From Nostoc sp. NMS7 (GTDB lineage: Bacteria; Cyanobacteriota; Cyanobacteriia; Cyanobacteriales; Nostocaceae): DNA of 40,160 bases. The DNA lies in the NCBI RefSeq assembly GCF_017115085.1, contig NZ_JABXKJ010000222.1:1-40160 (forward strand), read 5' to 3'. A program made the translations under genes and the position numbers. The notes under the pieces are model-generated. The model saw only the letters and a program-made list of their open reading frames with translations, did no database searches and was not told the DNA's origin. Every line of letters begins with the position of its first letter. The stretch's first letter is position 1. This document shows, one piece after another, positions 24,482 to 32,668 of the stretch.

Positions 24482-25921
24482 TCACGACTTGCTACTGATG
24501 ACTACTTCGTTTAAAACTAATTCTGGTTGTGGTGCCTCCTCTTCTTCTGGCAATCCGTAAACTGACCTGTACAACTTCACATATTGCTTGGCAGATTGAT
24601 ACCAACTAAAATCTTGACCCATGCCGCGTTTTTGGAGTTCTTGCCATTGGGGTTTGAAACGGAAGGCTTCCCAAGCGCGGATCATACAGGTGAAAAGGTC
24701 TAGCGCTTCATAACGGTCAAAGCAATAACCGGTGCCTGCGGCATTTTCAGGGTCATGATGGGTTACGGTGTCAACTAATCCACCTGTGCGGCGGACAATG
24801 GGTACAGAACCGTAGCGCAAAGCCATCATTTGGCTAATACCGCAAGGTTCAAAACGACTGGGCATTAAGAAGGCATCAGTACCAGCGTAGATCCGGCGAG
24901 ACAGAGCATCGTTATACAATAAGTAAGTAGCCATGCGTCCGGGAAAGCGGGATGCTAATTGCCACATCTGAGTTTCATAGTAGCGATCGCCTGTTCCTAA
25001 CAAGACAAACTGTGCATCTGTATAAGATAGGAAGCGATCGAGGATTTGTAATATCAAATCAATACCTTTTTGTTCCACTAATCGGGTGACAATTCCAATT
25101 AAAAAGGCTTTGGAGTTGACTTCTAATCCTAGTTCTTCTTGCAAAGCAATTTTGTTGGCTTTGCGTTTCTCTAAAGTATCAGCAGTGAAGGTTTGAACAA
25201 TGTATTTGTCATTTTCGGGATTATAAACTTCAGTATCAATACCATTGATAATCCCAGATAATTTACCGCTAATAAAAGACAGCAAACCTTCTAATGTTTC
25301 ACCATAAGTTGGTGTCTTGATTTGCTCGGCATAAGTTGGCGAAACTGTATTTACCTTATCGGCAAATTGCACCGCCGCCGCCATTACATTGTGTCCTTGC
25401 ATATACCAGGGACACCAAGTAATTCTCTCTAAATACCAACGCCACGGCCCTTGATAAGCCAGATTATGAATAGTAAAAACTGTGCTGATATCAGGATCTT
25501 GGTGCATCCACACGGGAATCATCCCCGTATGCCAATCGTGACAGTGGATAATTTCCGGTTTCCAGTAATTCCAGGCAAATTCGGCTGCACCATTAGCAAA
25601 CAGGGTGAACCGCCAGTCTTCACCATCTCCAGAATAAATGTGGCGGGGTAGAAAGGAGGGATGTCCAAATAAGTACAAGGGAACATCAGTACCAGGCAGA
25701 ACGCTTTCATAAACAGCAAATTCCTGGAACATGGCAGATCCCCGCCAGATGGGTTCTTTAGGAATTTCCATTTTGTCTGGGAGGAAGCCATAGTAAGGCA
25801 AGAATATCCGCACATCATGCCCCATTTCTCTCAGGAATTTGGGCAATGCCCCGACAACATCGCCCATTCCTCCTACTTTCGCAATGGGTGCTGCCTCTGC
25901 TGCAACAAATAGAATCCGCAT
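24482..25921 (-). CDS. glgA: glycogen synthase (ADP-glucose type)
   Basis: Encodes 479 aa. The N-terminal ADP-glucose binding motif is KVGGMGDVVGALPKFL (about 15-30), a variant of the usual KTGGL. GT5 landmarks are WHTGMIPVWMH, the VFTIHNLAYQG segment, NGIDTEVYNPENDKYI, VTRLVEQKGIDLI, and the acidic end motif PSRFEPCGISQMMALRYGSVPIVRRTGGLVDTV. It extends alpha-1,4-glucan chains from ADP-glucose during carbon storage. Length is normal for bacterial GlgA. Cyanobacteria often have two synthases; I cannot assign type 1 or 2 here. hemC lies upstream on the same strand, separated by 135 bp. Confidence 0.95.
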   Translation of the reverse strand: MRILFVAAEAAPIAKVGGMGDVVGALPKFLREMGHDVRIFLPYYGFLPDKMEIPKEPIWRGSAMFQEFAVYESVLPGTDVPLYLFGHPSFLPRHIYSGDGEDWRFTLFANGAAEFAWNYWKPEIIHCHDWHTGMIPVWMHQDPDISTVFTIHNLAYQGPWRWYLERITWCPWYMQGHNVMAAAVQFADKVNTVSPTYAEQIKTPTYGETLEGLLSFISGKLSGIINGIDTEVYNPENDKYIVQTFTADTLEKRKANKIALQEELGLEVNSKAFLIGIVTRLVEQKGIDLILQILDRFLSYTDAQFVLLGTGDRYYETQMWQLASRFPGRMATYLLYNDALSRRIYAGTDAFLMPSRFEPCGISQMMALRYGSVPIVRRTGGLVDTVTHHDPENAAGTGYCFDRYEALDLFTCMIRAWEAFRFKPQWQELQKRGMGQDFSWYQSAKQYVKLYRSVYGLPEEEEAPQPELVLNEVVISSKS

Positions 25922-26056
25922 GGTAATTTTTGCTTCCCTGAGTCTTTATTGTCAAATTAACTCTCTGATCCCGACCAACGCGATTTATCGCATCTGGCAC
26001 GTTTTTTGTGCAACGGCGATCAATTCTTATCTAATCACATCGGCTTACCTAATTGC

Positions 26057-27028
26057 TTAGGAACCGCGCTGAATCACCGCAAAAATTTCTGATAAAATTT
26101 CTTGCGCTCCCTGTTGCCGCAACAGTTCTGCTAGTTCTATGCCTAGCGCTTCGGCGTTGTTTGCAATACCTGTGACGGTATCTTTTACCAGTTTTTGACC
26201 ATCTACACTGGCGACTATCCCTGTTAAGGTCAAATTCTCACCAGATATTTCTGTATTTACACCAATAGGTACTTGACATCCGCCCTCTAGAGAGCGTAGA
26301 AAAGATCGTTCCGCAAGACAGCGATCGCGCGTTTGGGGATGTTCGATCGCTTTGAGTAGAGATAGCAATTCACTATCATCAGCACGGCATTCTATCCCTA
26401 AAGCTCCTTGTCCAACGGCGTGGAGGGAGATTTCTTTGGGTATAACTTGATGAATGCGATCGCTCATTCCCAATCTTTCTAACCCTGCTGCTGCCAAAAT
26501 CAAAGCATCGTATTCGCCTGCATCCAGTTTGGCCAACCGTGTAATCAAGTTTCCTCGGACATCCTTAAATGCAAAATGGGGGAAGTGGTGGCGTAACTGT
26601 GCTAACCGCCGCAGCGAAGATGTACCGATTACCGCACCTGCCGGTAAAGTATCGATTTGTTTATCTTTGTGCTTTTCATGCACCACTAATGCATCTGCTG
26701 GGTTTTCCCGTTCAGTAATTGCTGCCAGTGTTAACCCTTCTGGTAAGTGAGTCGGCAGATCCTTAAGAGAATGAACCGCAAAGTCAATCTCCTGATTGAG
26801 CATTCCAACTTCAAGTTCTTTAGTAAAAAGTCCTTTATCGCCAATCTTAGCTAATGCTACATCCAAGATTTTATCGCCTTGGGTAGACATGGTGTGGACT
26901 TCAAAAGTGATATCAGGAAAGCTTTTCTGGAGTTGCTCTTGTACCCAGTAGGTCTGAACCAGAGCAAGTTGGCTTTTCCGTGAACCAATCCGAATAGTGC
27001 GCGGGGGACTAGAAACTACTGTAGTCAT
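26057..27028 (-). CDS. hemC: hydroxymethylbilane synthase (porphobilinogen deaminase)
   Basis: Encodes 323 aa from MTTVVSSPPRTIRIGSRKSQ. A frame extension to 27061 adds non-conserved residues. The enzyme polymerises four porphobilinogens to hydroxymethylbilane in heme and chlorophyll synthesis. Conserved parts: RIGSRKSQLALVQT, the basic and acidic active-site loop DFAVHSLKDLPT, IGTSSLRR, FKDVRGNLITRL, and Cys251 in LEGGCQVPIGV, which anchors the dipyrromethane cofactor. Length is normal. It stands upstream of glgA; no functional link is implied. Confidence 0.97.
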   Translation of the reverse strand: MTTVVSSPPRTIRIGSRKSQLALVQTYWVQEQLQKSFPDITFEVHTMSTQGDKILDVALAKIGDKGLFTKELEVGMLNQEIDFAVHSLKDLPTHLPEGLTLAAITERENPADALVVHEKHKDKQIDTLPAGAVIGTSSLRRLAQLRHHFPHFAFKDVRGNLITRLAKLDAGEYDALILAAAGLERLGMSDRIHQVIPKEISLHAVGQGALGIECRADDSELLSLLKAIEHPQTRDRCLAERSFLRSLEGGCQVPIGVNTEISGENLTLTGIVASVDGQKLVKDTVTGIANNAEALGIELAELLRQQGAQEILSEIFAVIQRGS

Positions 27029-27341
27029 AAAACAATATAATATCGCTGGCGATAAATTCACTCTGATCTAGACTACCGTAGTCAGGGACTCATACGAATT
27101 TTGGGTTTTGGATTTGGGATTTTAGATTACAATTCTTTACCAAAAGCAAGCTTTTGGCGATGTCTAGGACGGTCACTGAGCTTTGTCGAAGTGCGGGCTG
27201 CGCCTACGCACCTGGGTTGCAAGTTGCTTGATCAACTGAATTTAGGAAGATTTTTATACGTGGGTGCGATCGCACGAAGTCATAAGGCATTTCGAGTTAG
27301 TCATAAGCCATTTTGCTTGCGGAAAACACCGAAACGAGTAA
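27029..27341. other. intergenic region with degenerate dispersed repeats
   Basis: Between hemC and the BrnT fragment lies a tract of TTTGGGA-like text (27100-27122) and then fragments of common Nostoc repeats (GGCGATGTCTAGGACGG, CACTGAGCTTTGTCGAAGTG, GGGCTGCGCCTACGCA; about 27157-27216). A 97-codon plus-strand frame (27101-27394) runs across these repeats and is very unlikely to be a gene. Confidence 0.6.
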
Positions 27342-27515
27342 GTCAAAGAGCATTCTTTAGAAGAGGATCGTTACATAATCTTGGGAATGAGTGATTCACT
27401 ACGCTTGTTGCTGGTGTGTCATCTGTATCAGGAAAGTGAGGAGGTTATCCGCATCATCTCGGCTCGTAAAGCTACTAAGCCAGAGCGTCAACAATATCAG
27501 AGTTTTTTCTCATGA
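27342..27515 (+). pseudogene. 5'-truncated BrnT-family toxin
   Basis: The frame immediately after a TAA at 27339 reads EHSLEEDRYIILGMSDSLRL, then LLLVCHLYQ and RIISARKATKPERQQYQ. This is the C-terminal half of BrnT ribonuclease toxins, including the conserved RIISAR-A motif. The N-terminal half (usually ending DPF-type text) is missing: the upstream sequence in all frames looks like repeat debris. The stop TGA overlaps the downstream ATG as ATGA, the usual brnT-brnA arrangement. Toxin activity is presumably lost. Confidence 0.75.
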
Positions 27516-27676
27516 AAGAAGAGTATGATTTTTCTCAATCTGTCAAGAATCCGTACATTAAGAAGCTTAAAAAGCAAGTGACGATTCGACTTGAGGAGGA
27601 TGTCGTGGATTACTTCAAAGTTCTTGCTGAAGAAACTGGCATTTCCTATCAGAGCCTGATCAACCTTTATTTATAA
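27512..27676 (+). pseudogene. BrnA-family antitoxin with premature stop
   Basis: It reads MKEEYDFSQSVKNPYIKKLK, then KQVTIRLEEDVVDYFKVLAEE, ending INLYL at a TAA (27674-27676), 54 aa. BrnA antitoxins normally continue with an R-D-C segment and end near SLEW. Here the frame after the stop reads DCVKSQRKPSLEWVSNA (27677-27730), so a single codon that was probably Arg has become TAA. The ribbon-helix-helix DNA-binding part is intact, so a shortened protein might still repress or bind. It overlaps the toxin remnant by 4 nt (ATGA). Confidence 0.7.
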
Positions 27677-27825
27677 GATTGTGTAAAGTCGCAGCGCAAA
27701 CCCTCGTTGGAGTGGGTGAGCAACGCCTAACAAATCGGATTCCTATATAGGCGATCGCCTGGTTGTATCCAGCCAGTGGCAAACGTTGATAAACTGGATA
27801 TAGGACTTTCGGAGTGGCAGAAGTC

Positions 27826-28404
27826 ATGAGTGTAGCAAAATCTGTATCCCTAACCTTAGAGGAGTTTCTCAAGTTACCAGAAACAAAGCCCGCAAGTATT
27901 TATATTGATGGTGAGATTCTCCAGAAACCAATGCCGAAAACCCGCCACTCCCGACTTCAGGCTAAGTTAATTAATGGCATTAATCAAGTCACAGAGAAAA
28001 GGCAAATTGCTTATGCTTTTCCAGAGTTGCGTTGTACTTTTGGTGGTCAGTCAATTGTTCCAGATGTGGCAGTTATTCGTTGGCAACAAATTCAGTTTGA
28101 CAATCACGGAGAACCTGTAGATGATCTGCTAATTGCTCCAAACTGGATAATTGAAATTCTTTCTCCCGGTCAGAGTTCCAATCGAGTTACAAGCAATATT
28201 TTGCACTGCCTAAAATATGGTTGTCAGTTGGGATGGTTGATTGATCCTAATGACCGCTCAGTTCTCGTATTTAAACCACATCAACAACCAGAATTTTGTC
28301 ATCAAGAAGATAGCTTGACTATTCTAGATGGTGTTGATTTAGAGTTGACAGTAGAACAGGTATTTGGCTGGTTAAAGATGAAAGCAGAGTCAGCAAGCCA
28401 TTAA
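27826..28404 (+). CDS. Uma2 family (DUF820) endonuclease-like protein
   Basis: Encodes 192 aa from MSVAKSVSLTLEEFLKLPET. A GTG at 27814 is an alternative start. This is the Uma2/DUF820 fold, a PD-(D/E)xK nuclease relative greatly expanded in cyanobacteria. Motif parts: the acidic GEILQKPMPKTRHSRLQAKL, then FGGQSIVPDVAVIRW (catalytic-type Asp), then WIIEILSPGQSS (the E-x-x-S/K strand), and GWLIDPNDRSVLVF. The biological role of these proteins is not settled; many lie near repeats or mobile DNA, as here beside a broken toxin-antitoxin module. Activity is not known. Confidence 0.88.
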   Translation: MSVAKSVSLTLEEFLKLPETKPASIYIDGEILQKPMPKTRHSRLQAKLINGINQVTEKRQIAYAFPELRCTFGGQSIVPDVAVIRWQQIQFDNHGEPVDDLLIAPNWIIEILSPGQSSNRVTSNILHCLKYGCQLGWLIDPNDRSVLVFKPHQQPEFCHQEDSLTILDGVDLELTVEQVFGWLKMKAESASH

Positions 28405-28549
28405 CAGGTTATTTGGAAAGTAGTATAGTAAAGAATTTACACTGATACTCGATCACTGTTAAAAAATCTAAAAATTTTAGTAAACATACTCAGTGCATTT
28501 AGCATCCTTGTATTTTTAGATATTTGTAAAGTGTCCGGGAGTGTAGTAG

Positions 28550-29737
28550 ATGAAGATACTGGTACTGAGTTGGGAGTTTCCGCCAAGGATTGTTGGGGGA
28601 ATTGCGCGGCATGTAGCGGAGTTGTACCCGGAACTGGTAAAGCTAGGGCATGAAGTCCACCTGATTACGGCAGAGTTTGGTCAGGCATCGATGTATGAAG
28701 TAGTTGAGGGAGTAAAGGTGCATCGGGTGCCAGTCGGCCATAGTAACGACTTTTTCCACTGGGTAGTCAATCTCAACCTGAGTATGGGAGAACACGGTGG
28801 TAAGTTGATCTTGGAGGAAGGTGCCTTTGATTTAATTCATGCTCATGATTGGTTAGTCGGAGATGCCGCGATCGCACTCAAGCATAATTTTAAAATACCA
28901 CTAATTGCCACAATTCACGCCACAGAATACGGACGCTATAACGGCATTAATACAGACATCCAAGGCTATATTAATGGCAAAGAAATCTTGCTGGCTTACA
29001 ACGCTTGGCGGATTATTGTTTGTAGCGACTATATGCGCCAAGAAGTAGAACGAGCGCTACACAGTCCTTGGCACAAAATTGATGTCATTTATAACGGTAT
29101 CCGAGCCGAAAAGAAACAGCATCACGTAGATTTTCATGCTCTGGATTTTCGCCGCCAATTTGCCACAGACGATGAGAAAATCGTTTACTACCTCGGTCGT
29201 ATGACCTACGAAAAAGGTGTACCTATATTACTTCATGCCGCACCCAAGATCCTTTCTCAAATGGGAGGTAATGTTAAAATTGTAATCGTTGGTGGCGGCA
29301 ATACTGACCATCTCAAGCGCCAAGCTTGGGATTTGGGAATTTGGCACCATTGCTATTTTACAGGTTTTCTCTCCGATGAATACTTAGATAAATTCCAAAC
29401 TGTGGCTGACTGTGCCGTTTTTCCGAGTTTTTACGAACCCTTTGGGATTGTGGCTTTAGAAAGCTTTGCTTCTCGTGTTCCTGTAGTAGTTTCTGATACT
29501 GGTGGTTTCCCAGAAGTGGTTCAACATACCAAAACAGGTATTGTTACTTCGGTGAACAATCCCGATTCTTTAGCTTGGGGGATTTTGGAAGTGTTGAAAA
29601 ATCCAGGTTATCGGCAATGGCTGGTGGATAATGCTTATGAGGATTTAGAGCGGCGCTTTAGCTGGCCGAAATTAGCCAAGCAAACAGAGGAAGTTTATCA
29701 ACGAGTTGTGCAAGAGAAAAGGCAAATTGCGTGGTAA
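28550..29737 (+). CDS. GT4 family glycosyltransferase
   Basis: Encodes 395 aa. It is a GT-B fold enzyme starting MKILVLSWEFPPRIVGGIARHV, with the Gly-rich nucleotide-sugar-acceptor loop, then DLIHAHDWLVGDAAIAL and LIATIHATEYGRYNG. VYYLGRMTYEKGVPILL opens the C-terminal domain. The retaining-enzyme E-x7-E motif is EPFGIVALE, followed by PVVVSDTGGFPEVV. The layout is closest to GT4 relatives of glycogen/sucrose synthases. The acceptor is unknown; alpha-glucan or surface polysaccharide synthesis are options. No sugar-pathway neighbours are present. It is followed by a dispersed hairpin at 29745. Confidence 0.9.
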   Translation: MKILVLSWEFPPRIVGGIARHVAELYPELVKLGHEVHLITAEFGQASMYEVVEGVKVHRVPVGHSNDFFHWVVNLNLSMGEHGGKLILEEGAFDLIHAHDWLVGDAAIALKHNFKIPLIATIHATEYGRYNGINTDIQGYINGKEILLAYNAWRIIVCSDYMRQEVERALHSPWHKIDVIYNGIRAEKKQHHVDFHALDFRRQFATDDEKIVYYLGRMTYEKGVPILLHAAPKILSQMGGNVKIVIVGGGNTDHLKRQAWDLGIWHHCYFTGFLSDEYLDKFQTVADCAVFPSFYEPFGIVALESFASRVPVVVSDTGGFPEVVQHTKTGIVTSVNNPDSLAWGILEVLKNPGYRQWLVDNAYEDLERRFSWPKLAKQTEEVYQRVVQEKRQIAW

Positions 29738-29744
29738 GACAGAA

Positions 29745-29770
29745 CCTCGACTTCTTCAAGAAGCCGGGGA
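29745..29770. repeat. hairpin repeat after the GT4 gene
   Basis: CCTCGACTTCTT (29745-29756) pairs with AAGAAGCCGGGG with one mismatch and one wobble. It is a common Nostoc dispersed hairpin and lacks a T-run, so a terminator role is doubtful. Confidence 0.5.
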
Positions 29771-29874
29771 TCTAAACGCTAACAAGTTTAGCCCAGTAAT
29801 ACTTTTCTGTAATTTCCTGGTTGCTAATAAAATTAGTCGAATATAAATTAAGTACTTAGATAAGGAAAAGTGAA

Positions 29875-30312
29875 ATGGGACTTAGCGACGGACTTTTGAA
29901 CCCGACCAAAAAAGCGATGGTCATAGATGACTGTTGCAAGATGATCGAAGGACAGCTTGCATCCAAGTCAGGTATGAGCGGCCTCGCTTTGAAAACTGCC
30001 TTCGCCGCCCTAAAGGGGGTTAAGCCAGGGTATATCTCCGACGTCGTTGAGCAGATCCTGCCGCAGTGTTTCACCGCACTTGATCCCGTCTGGAATGAAG
30101 GCGTAGAGAAAGGCGATCCAATTGAACACCTGAGTACAAATCGCTCTTATACAGCAGACGCGCTACTCAGTGTTACCGATGCCAGAGTCAAGAAGACAAA
30201 GCGCCAAATCGTGCGCGGAACCTATGAAAAACTTCGCGGTTCCGCCAAAAAGCATGTAGAAGAAGCAGTGCCAGACTTAGCAAAATTAATCAGTAATTAC
30301 ACTCAAGTCTGA
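29875..30312 (+). CDS. small conserved hypothetical protein (possibly DUF6918)
   Basis: Encodes 145 aa. It starts MGLSDGLLNPTKKAMVIDDC with AAGGA 8-12 nt upstream, a good initiation site. It is soluble and mostly helical, with Lys-rich patches. The pattern of helices (DDCCKMIEGQLASKSGMSG, LKTAFAALKGVKPGYISDVV, EQILPQCFTALDPVWNEG) recalls the DUF6918 family that also occurs in actinobacteria, but this is from memory and uncertain. No catalytic motif was seen. GC content is somewhat higher than that of its neighbours. It is a single-gene unit followed by a long hairpin (30338-30376). Confidence 0.65.
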   Translation: MGLSDGLLNPTKKAMVIDDCCKMIEGQLASKSGMSGLALKTAFAALKGVKPGYISDVVEQILPQCFTALDPVWNEGVEKGDPIEHLSTNRSYTADALLSVTDARVKKTKRQIVRGTYEKLRGSAKKHVEEAVPDLAKLISNYTQV

Positions 30313-30337
30313 GCCAGAATGGAAAAATTATAATAAA

Positions 30338-30376
30338 CGTATGCCGCCGTTCGATGCGTCGGTGGCTGGCATACGG
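30338..30376. repeat. imperfect hairpin with CGTATGCC arms
   Basis: CGTATGCC (30338-30345) pairs with GGCATACG near 30368-30375, with further pairing of GCCG and CGGT inside. No U-run follows, so it may be a dispersed repeat or a weak terminator for the gene ending at 30312. Confidence 0.45.
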
Positions 30377-30501
30377 GGCAGATATTATATCGTGTCCGAT
30401 TAAATACTTCTCAATTTAATTTCCTGATATATACCGAGTAAGTTTGAAACAACAAATAATCAGAAACCATCTGAATTATTGTTTTAATCAGCTTACAACT
30501 T

Positions 30502-31413
30502 ATGAAAAAAGTTACCGTTTCTCGATACCGTACTTATGGACTAATTGGGTTAATATCCTTAATTGGCGTATTAAGTACAACTACATCCGCTTTAACACAG
30601 TTAGCAAGTGATTCCCCAATTGGGCAAACTCCTATCCCTGCTTCTAACTTAATCTGGCCGACACAAGGGTTTATTTCTCAAGGCTTCCACAAATATAAAC
30701 ATGAAGGAATTGATATTGCCGGGGCATGTGGAACTCCTATTGTTGCTGCTGCATCCGGCACAGTTGTAAAAGCAGGCTGGGATGATTGGGGATTAGGCAA
30801 TGCCATAACTATTAAACATCTCGACGGCAGCCTTACTGTTTATGGTCACAATCGCCGTTTGTTGGTGAGCAAGGGTCAACAGGTCATTCAAGGTCAAATT
30901 ATTGCCGAGATGGGATCTACAGGCAATAGTACAGCACCTCATCTCCACTTTGAAGTTCATCCAAATGGTCTAATGGCAGTTGATCCGCTTCATCTGTTGA
31001 CATCCTTAACTGCAAGTCTTGGTTCAGGTTCTATTCAGCAAGTGAATAACCCAAATCGCCCAATCTCGCCACCCCCAGTAGCAAAGCAAGTTTCACCTTC
31101 ACAGCCAATTCCAATAGATTTTGCACCTGTTAGCACTGATACTAAATGCAATGGAGTTACCCTCATCGAGGGTCAGACTGCAAGTATTCGTGTAAAAGTC
31201 TGTGAAGAAAATGGTCAGTTATTTTATATTGGGCAGTTAAAGCGAGACTCAAGCAAGCCTATAAAAATAGCAGCTTTGAATATTGGTAAAGGCAGATATC
31301 GAGCAGATAATGGGAGTTTTTATTATTTAGTCAGCCCTGAAAAAGTGGAAGTTTGGCGAAATGGCAGTAAGATACGTTCTGACAGTTTTTATAGTTTAAC
31401 GAAATCGCCATAA
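30502..31413 (+). CDS. secreted M23-family metallopeptidase (LytM-like)
   Basis: Encodes 303 aa. N-terminal signal segment: MKKVTVSRYRTYGLIGLISL continuing with a hydrophobic run to about 36. The M23 domain at about 50-165 has the zinc ligands in HEGIDIAGACGTP (H-x3-D) and APHLHFEVHPNG (H-x-H). TLTVYGHN-type text (SLTVYGHNRRLL) completes the active site. These enzymes cut peptide cross-links in peptidoglycan. The C-terminal ~100 residues after a Pro-rich linker carry a separate domain of unknown type (TSTDTKCNGVTLIEG... with two Cys). It is followed by an SH3/peptidoglycan-binding protein gene, making an envelope-related neighbourhood. Confidence 0.9.
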   Translation: MKKVTVSRYRTYGLIGLISLIGVLSTTTSALTQLASDSPIGQTPIPASNLIWPTQGFISQGFHKYKHEGIDIAGACGTPIVAAASGTVVKAGWDDWGLGNAITIKHLDGSLTVYGHNRRLLVSKGQQVIQGQIIAEMGSTGNSTAPHLHFEVHPNGLMAVDPLHLLTSLTASLGSGSIQQVNNPNRPISPPPVAKQVSPSQPIPIDFAPVSTDTKCNGVTLIEGQTASIRVKVCEENGQLFYIGQLKRDSSKPIKIAALNIGKGRYRADNGSFYYLVSPEKVEVWRNGSKIRSDSFYSLTKSP

Positions 31414-31805
31414 AGTCCGCAATTATATCATGTCCGCTAAATTACTTCTGATATATCATTGCGAACGCTGCCCTCGCAATGACAACATTTTGGTTTATTG
31501 TAATTCAAAACTACACACGGTAGGGGCAATACCCTGCGGTCAGCTAAAGCTACATGAATTGCCCCTACGTGAAAATCACTCTTTTTGGCTATTGTTTGCG
31601 TAAGTCCTGCTATTTTCATAAACCATCTCATGATTAATTGATACAGTGGGTAAGTCCTACTTTTGACTAATTTTATTTTTTCTTAATTTCGCTACCTGTA
31701 AAAATTTGTGAAAAAGTAGTGATATAAAATATACTAAGAATAAATACAGAGAATAACTAAGTAATTCTCTGCCAAGACTCATTTTTTCATATAAAGGAGT
31801 GCATC
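31414..31805. other. 392-bp intergenic region with small repeats
   Basis: It contains a direct repeat ATTATATC-x-TGTCCG (31422), also present before the M23 gene at 30384; a hairpin TCATTGCGA / TCGCAATGA (31456-31482); and a 49-bp element with inverted ends GTAGGGGCAAT / ATTGCCCCTAC (31520-31568), followed by AATAGCC-type sequence that recurs at the right end of the window. AT-rich DNA then leads to the start at 31806, where AAAGGAG gives a strong ribosome-binding site. Confidence 0.65.
31520..31568. repeat. short inverted-repeat element GTAGGGGCAAT
   Basis: Inverted 11-bp arms GTAGGGGCAAT and ATTGCCCCTAC enclose 27 bp that starts ACCCTGCGGTCAG. The left arm plus ACCCTGCGGTCAGC recurs at 40068-40092. 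The GTAGGGGC tip also matches the tips of the 245-bp elements around uvrC, suggesting related ends. Confidence 0.65.
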
Positions 31806-32474
31806 ATGGAATATCTTGCTTATTCCCACATGTTTATTGCTCAAGAAGAAGCATCTGGAAATGCCAAATCTAATTCCCCTAAATCTCAATGGAATTGGAA
31901 AAAACTTTTTAAATCTTCCGAGATAATTATTACTCAAGAAGAGGTATCTGGAAACAGCAAATCTAAATTCAATTGGAAAAAACTACTTAAATCTTCAGCT
32001 TGGTTAGCTTTAGCTGGCGTTGGTGTATTAGTTGTTGCTGTCACGCAAATTCAAATGAGTTCGGCTGCATATGTAAAGACTAACGGCAGTTGTTTACGTA
32101 TTCGTACAGGCCCAAGCGCCAACTACTCATCTGTAGACTGTGTACCAAATGGCGCAATACTTCCAGCGATTGAAAGGTATGAAAACGGTTTTGCAAGGCT
32201 TTCTACGGGGAGATACATTTTTGCCCGATGGATTGGTGATAAACCTAACAATCCTTCTGTGAGTAGACCGGGTGGTGTTGGCGGTTCGTTCATTCTTACT
32301 CCTGGTTCTAAAGGTCTGCTTGTCAGAGACGTTCAGACAGCTTTAGGTAATCTCACGGTTGATGGAATTTACGGTCAAGAAACTGTTAGCCGAGTCCGAA
32401 GCTTTCAGGCAAGTAAAGGTCTACTTGTAGATGGTGTCGTAGGCCCCGAAACTCGATCAGCTTTGGGTATTTAG
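31806..32474 (+). CDS. SH3-like and peptidoglycan-binding membrane protein
   Basis: Encodes 222 aa with a very good ribosome-binding site. The N-terminal cytoplasmic part carries a tandem duplication: ITQEEVSGNSKSKFNWKKLL (about 56-75) repeats the earlier IAQEEASGNAKS...WNWKKLF (about 12-37). One transmembrane helix follows at about 79-98 (AWLALAGVGVLVVAVTQIQM). An SH3b-like domain comes next (SCLRIRTGPSANYSSVDCVPNG). The last 55 residues are a PG_binding_1 domain (SKGLLVRDVQTALGNLTVDG, IYGQETVSRVRSFQ, VDGVVGPETRSAL). It should anchor in the membrane and bind cell-wall peptidoglycan. Its neighbour upstream is an M23 peptidase. Confidence 0.85.
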   Translation: MEYLAYSHMFIAQEEASGNAKSNSPKSQWNWKKLFKSSEIIITQEEVSGNSKSKFNWKKLLKSSAWLALAGVGVLVVAVTQIQMSSAAYVKTNGSCLRIRTGPSANYSSVDCVPNGAILPAIERYENGFARLSTGRYIFARWIGDKPNNPSVSRPGGVGGSFILTPGSKGLLVRDVQTALGNLTVDGIYGQETVSRVRSFQASKGLLVDGVVGPETRSALGI

Positions 32475-32668
32475 CCAGAAGCCATCCTTTGAAAATCTCC
32501 TTTCCAAGTTCTACCTTTTTTCTTCTGAGATGCAGATATACATAGGGAGAGGCGTACATCTGTCATACGTGTCAACCTCAGATCAAATACGCAATTTACC
32601 GTAGTTTTAGCTCCCCCAACCCCCGCAAATTGGGGCCAAAAGATTCTAGTTCCCCCTTTTTAAGGCTA

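Noticed and set aside
27101..27394. 97-codon plus-strand frame
   Set aside because: It runs through degenerate dispersed repeats and then into the BrnT remnant in the wrong frame.
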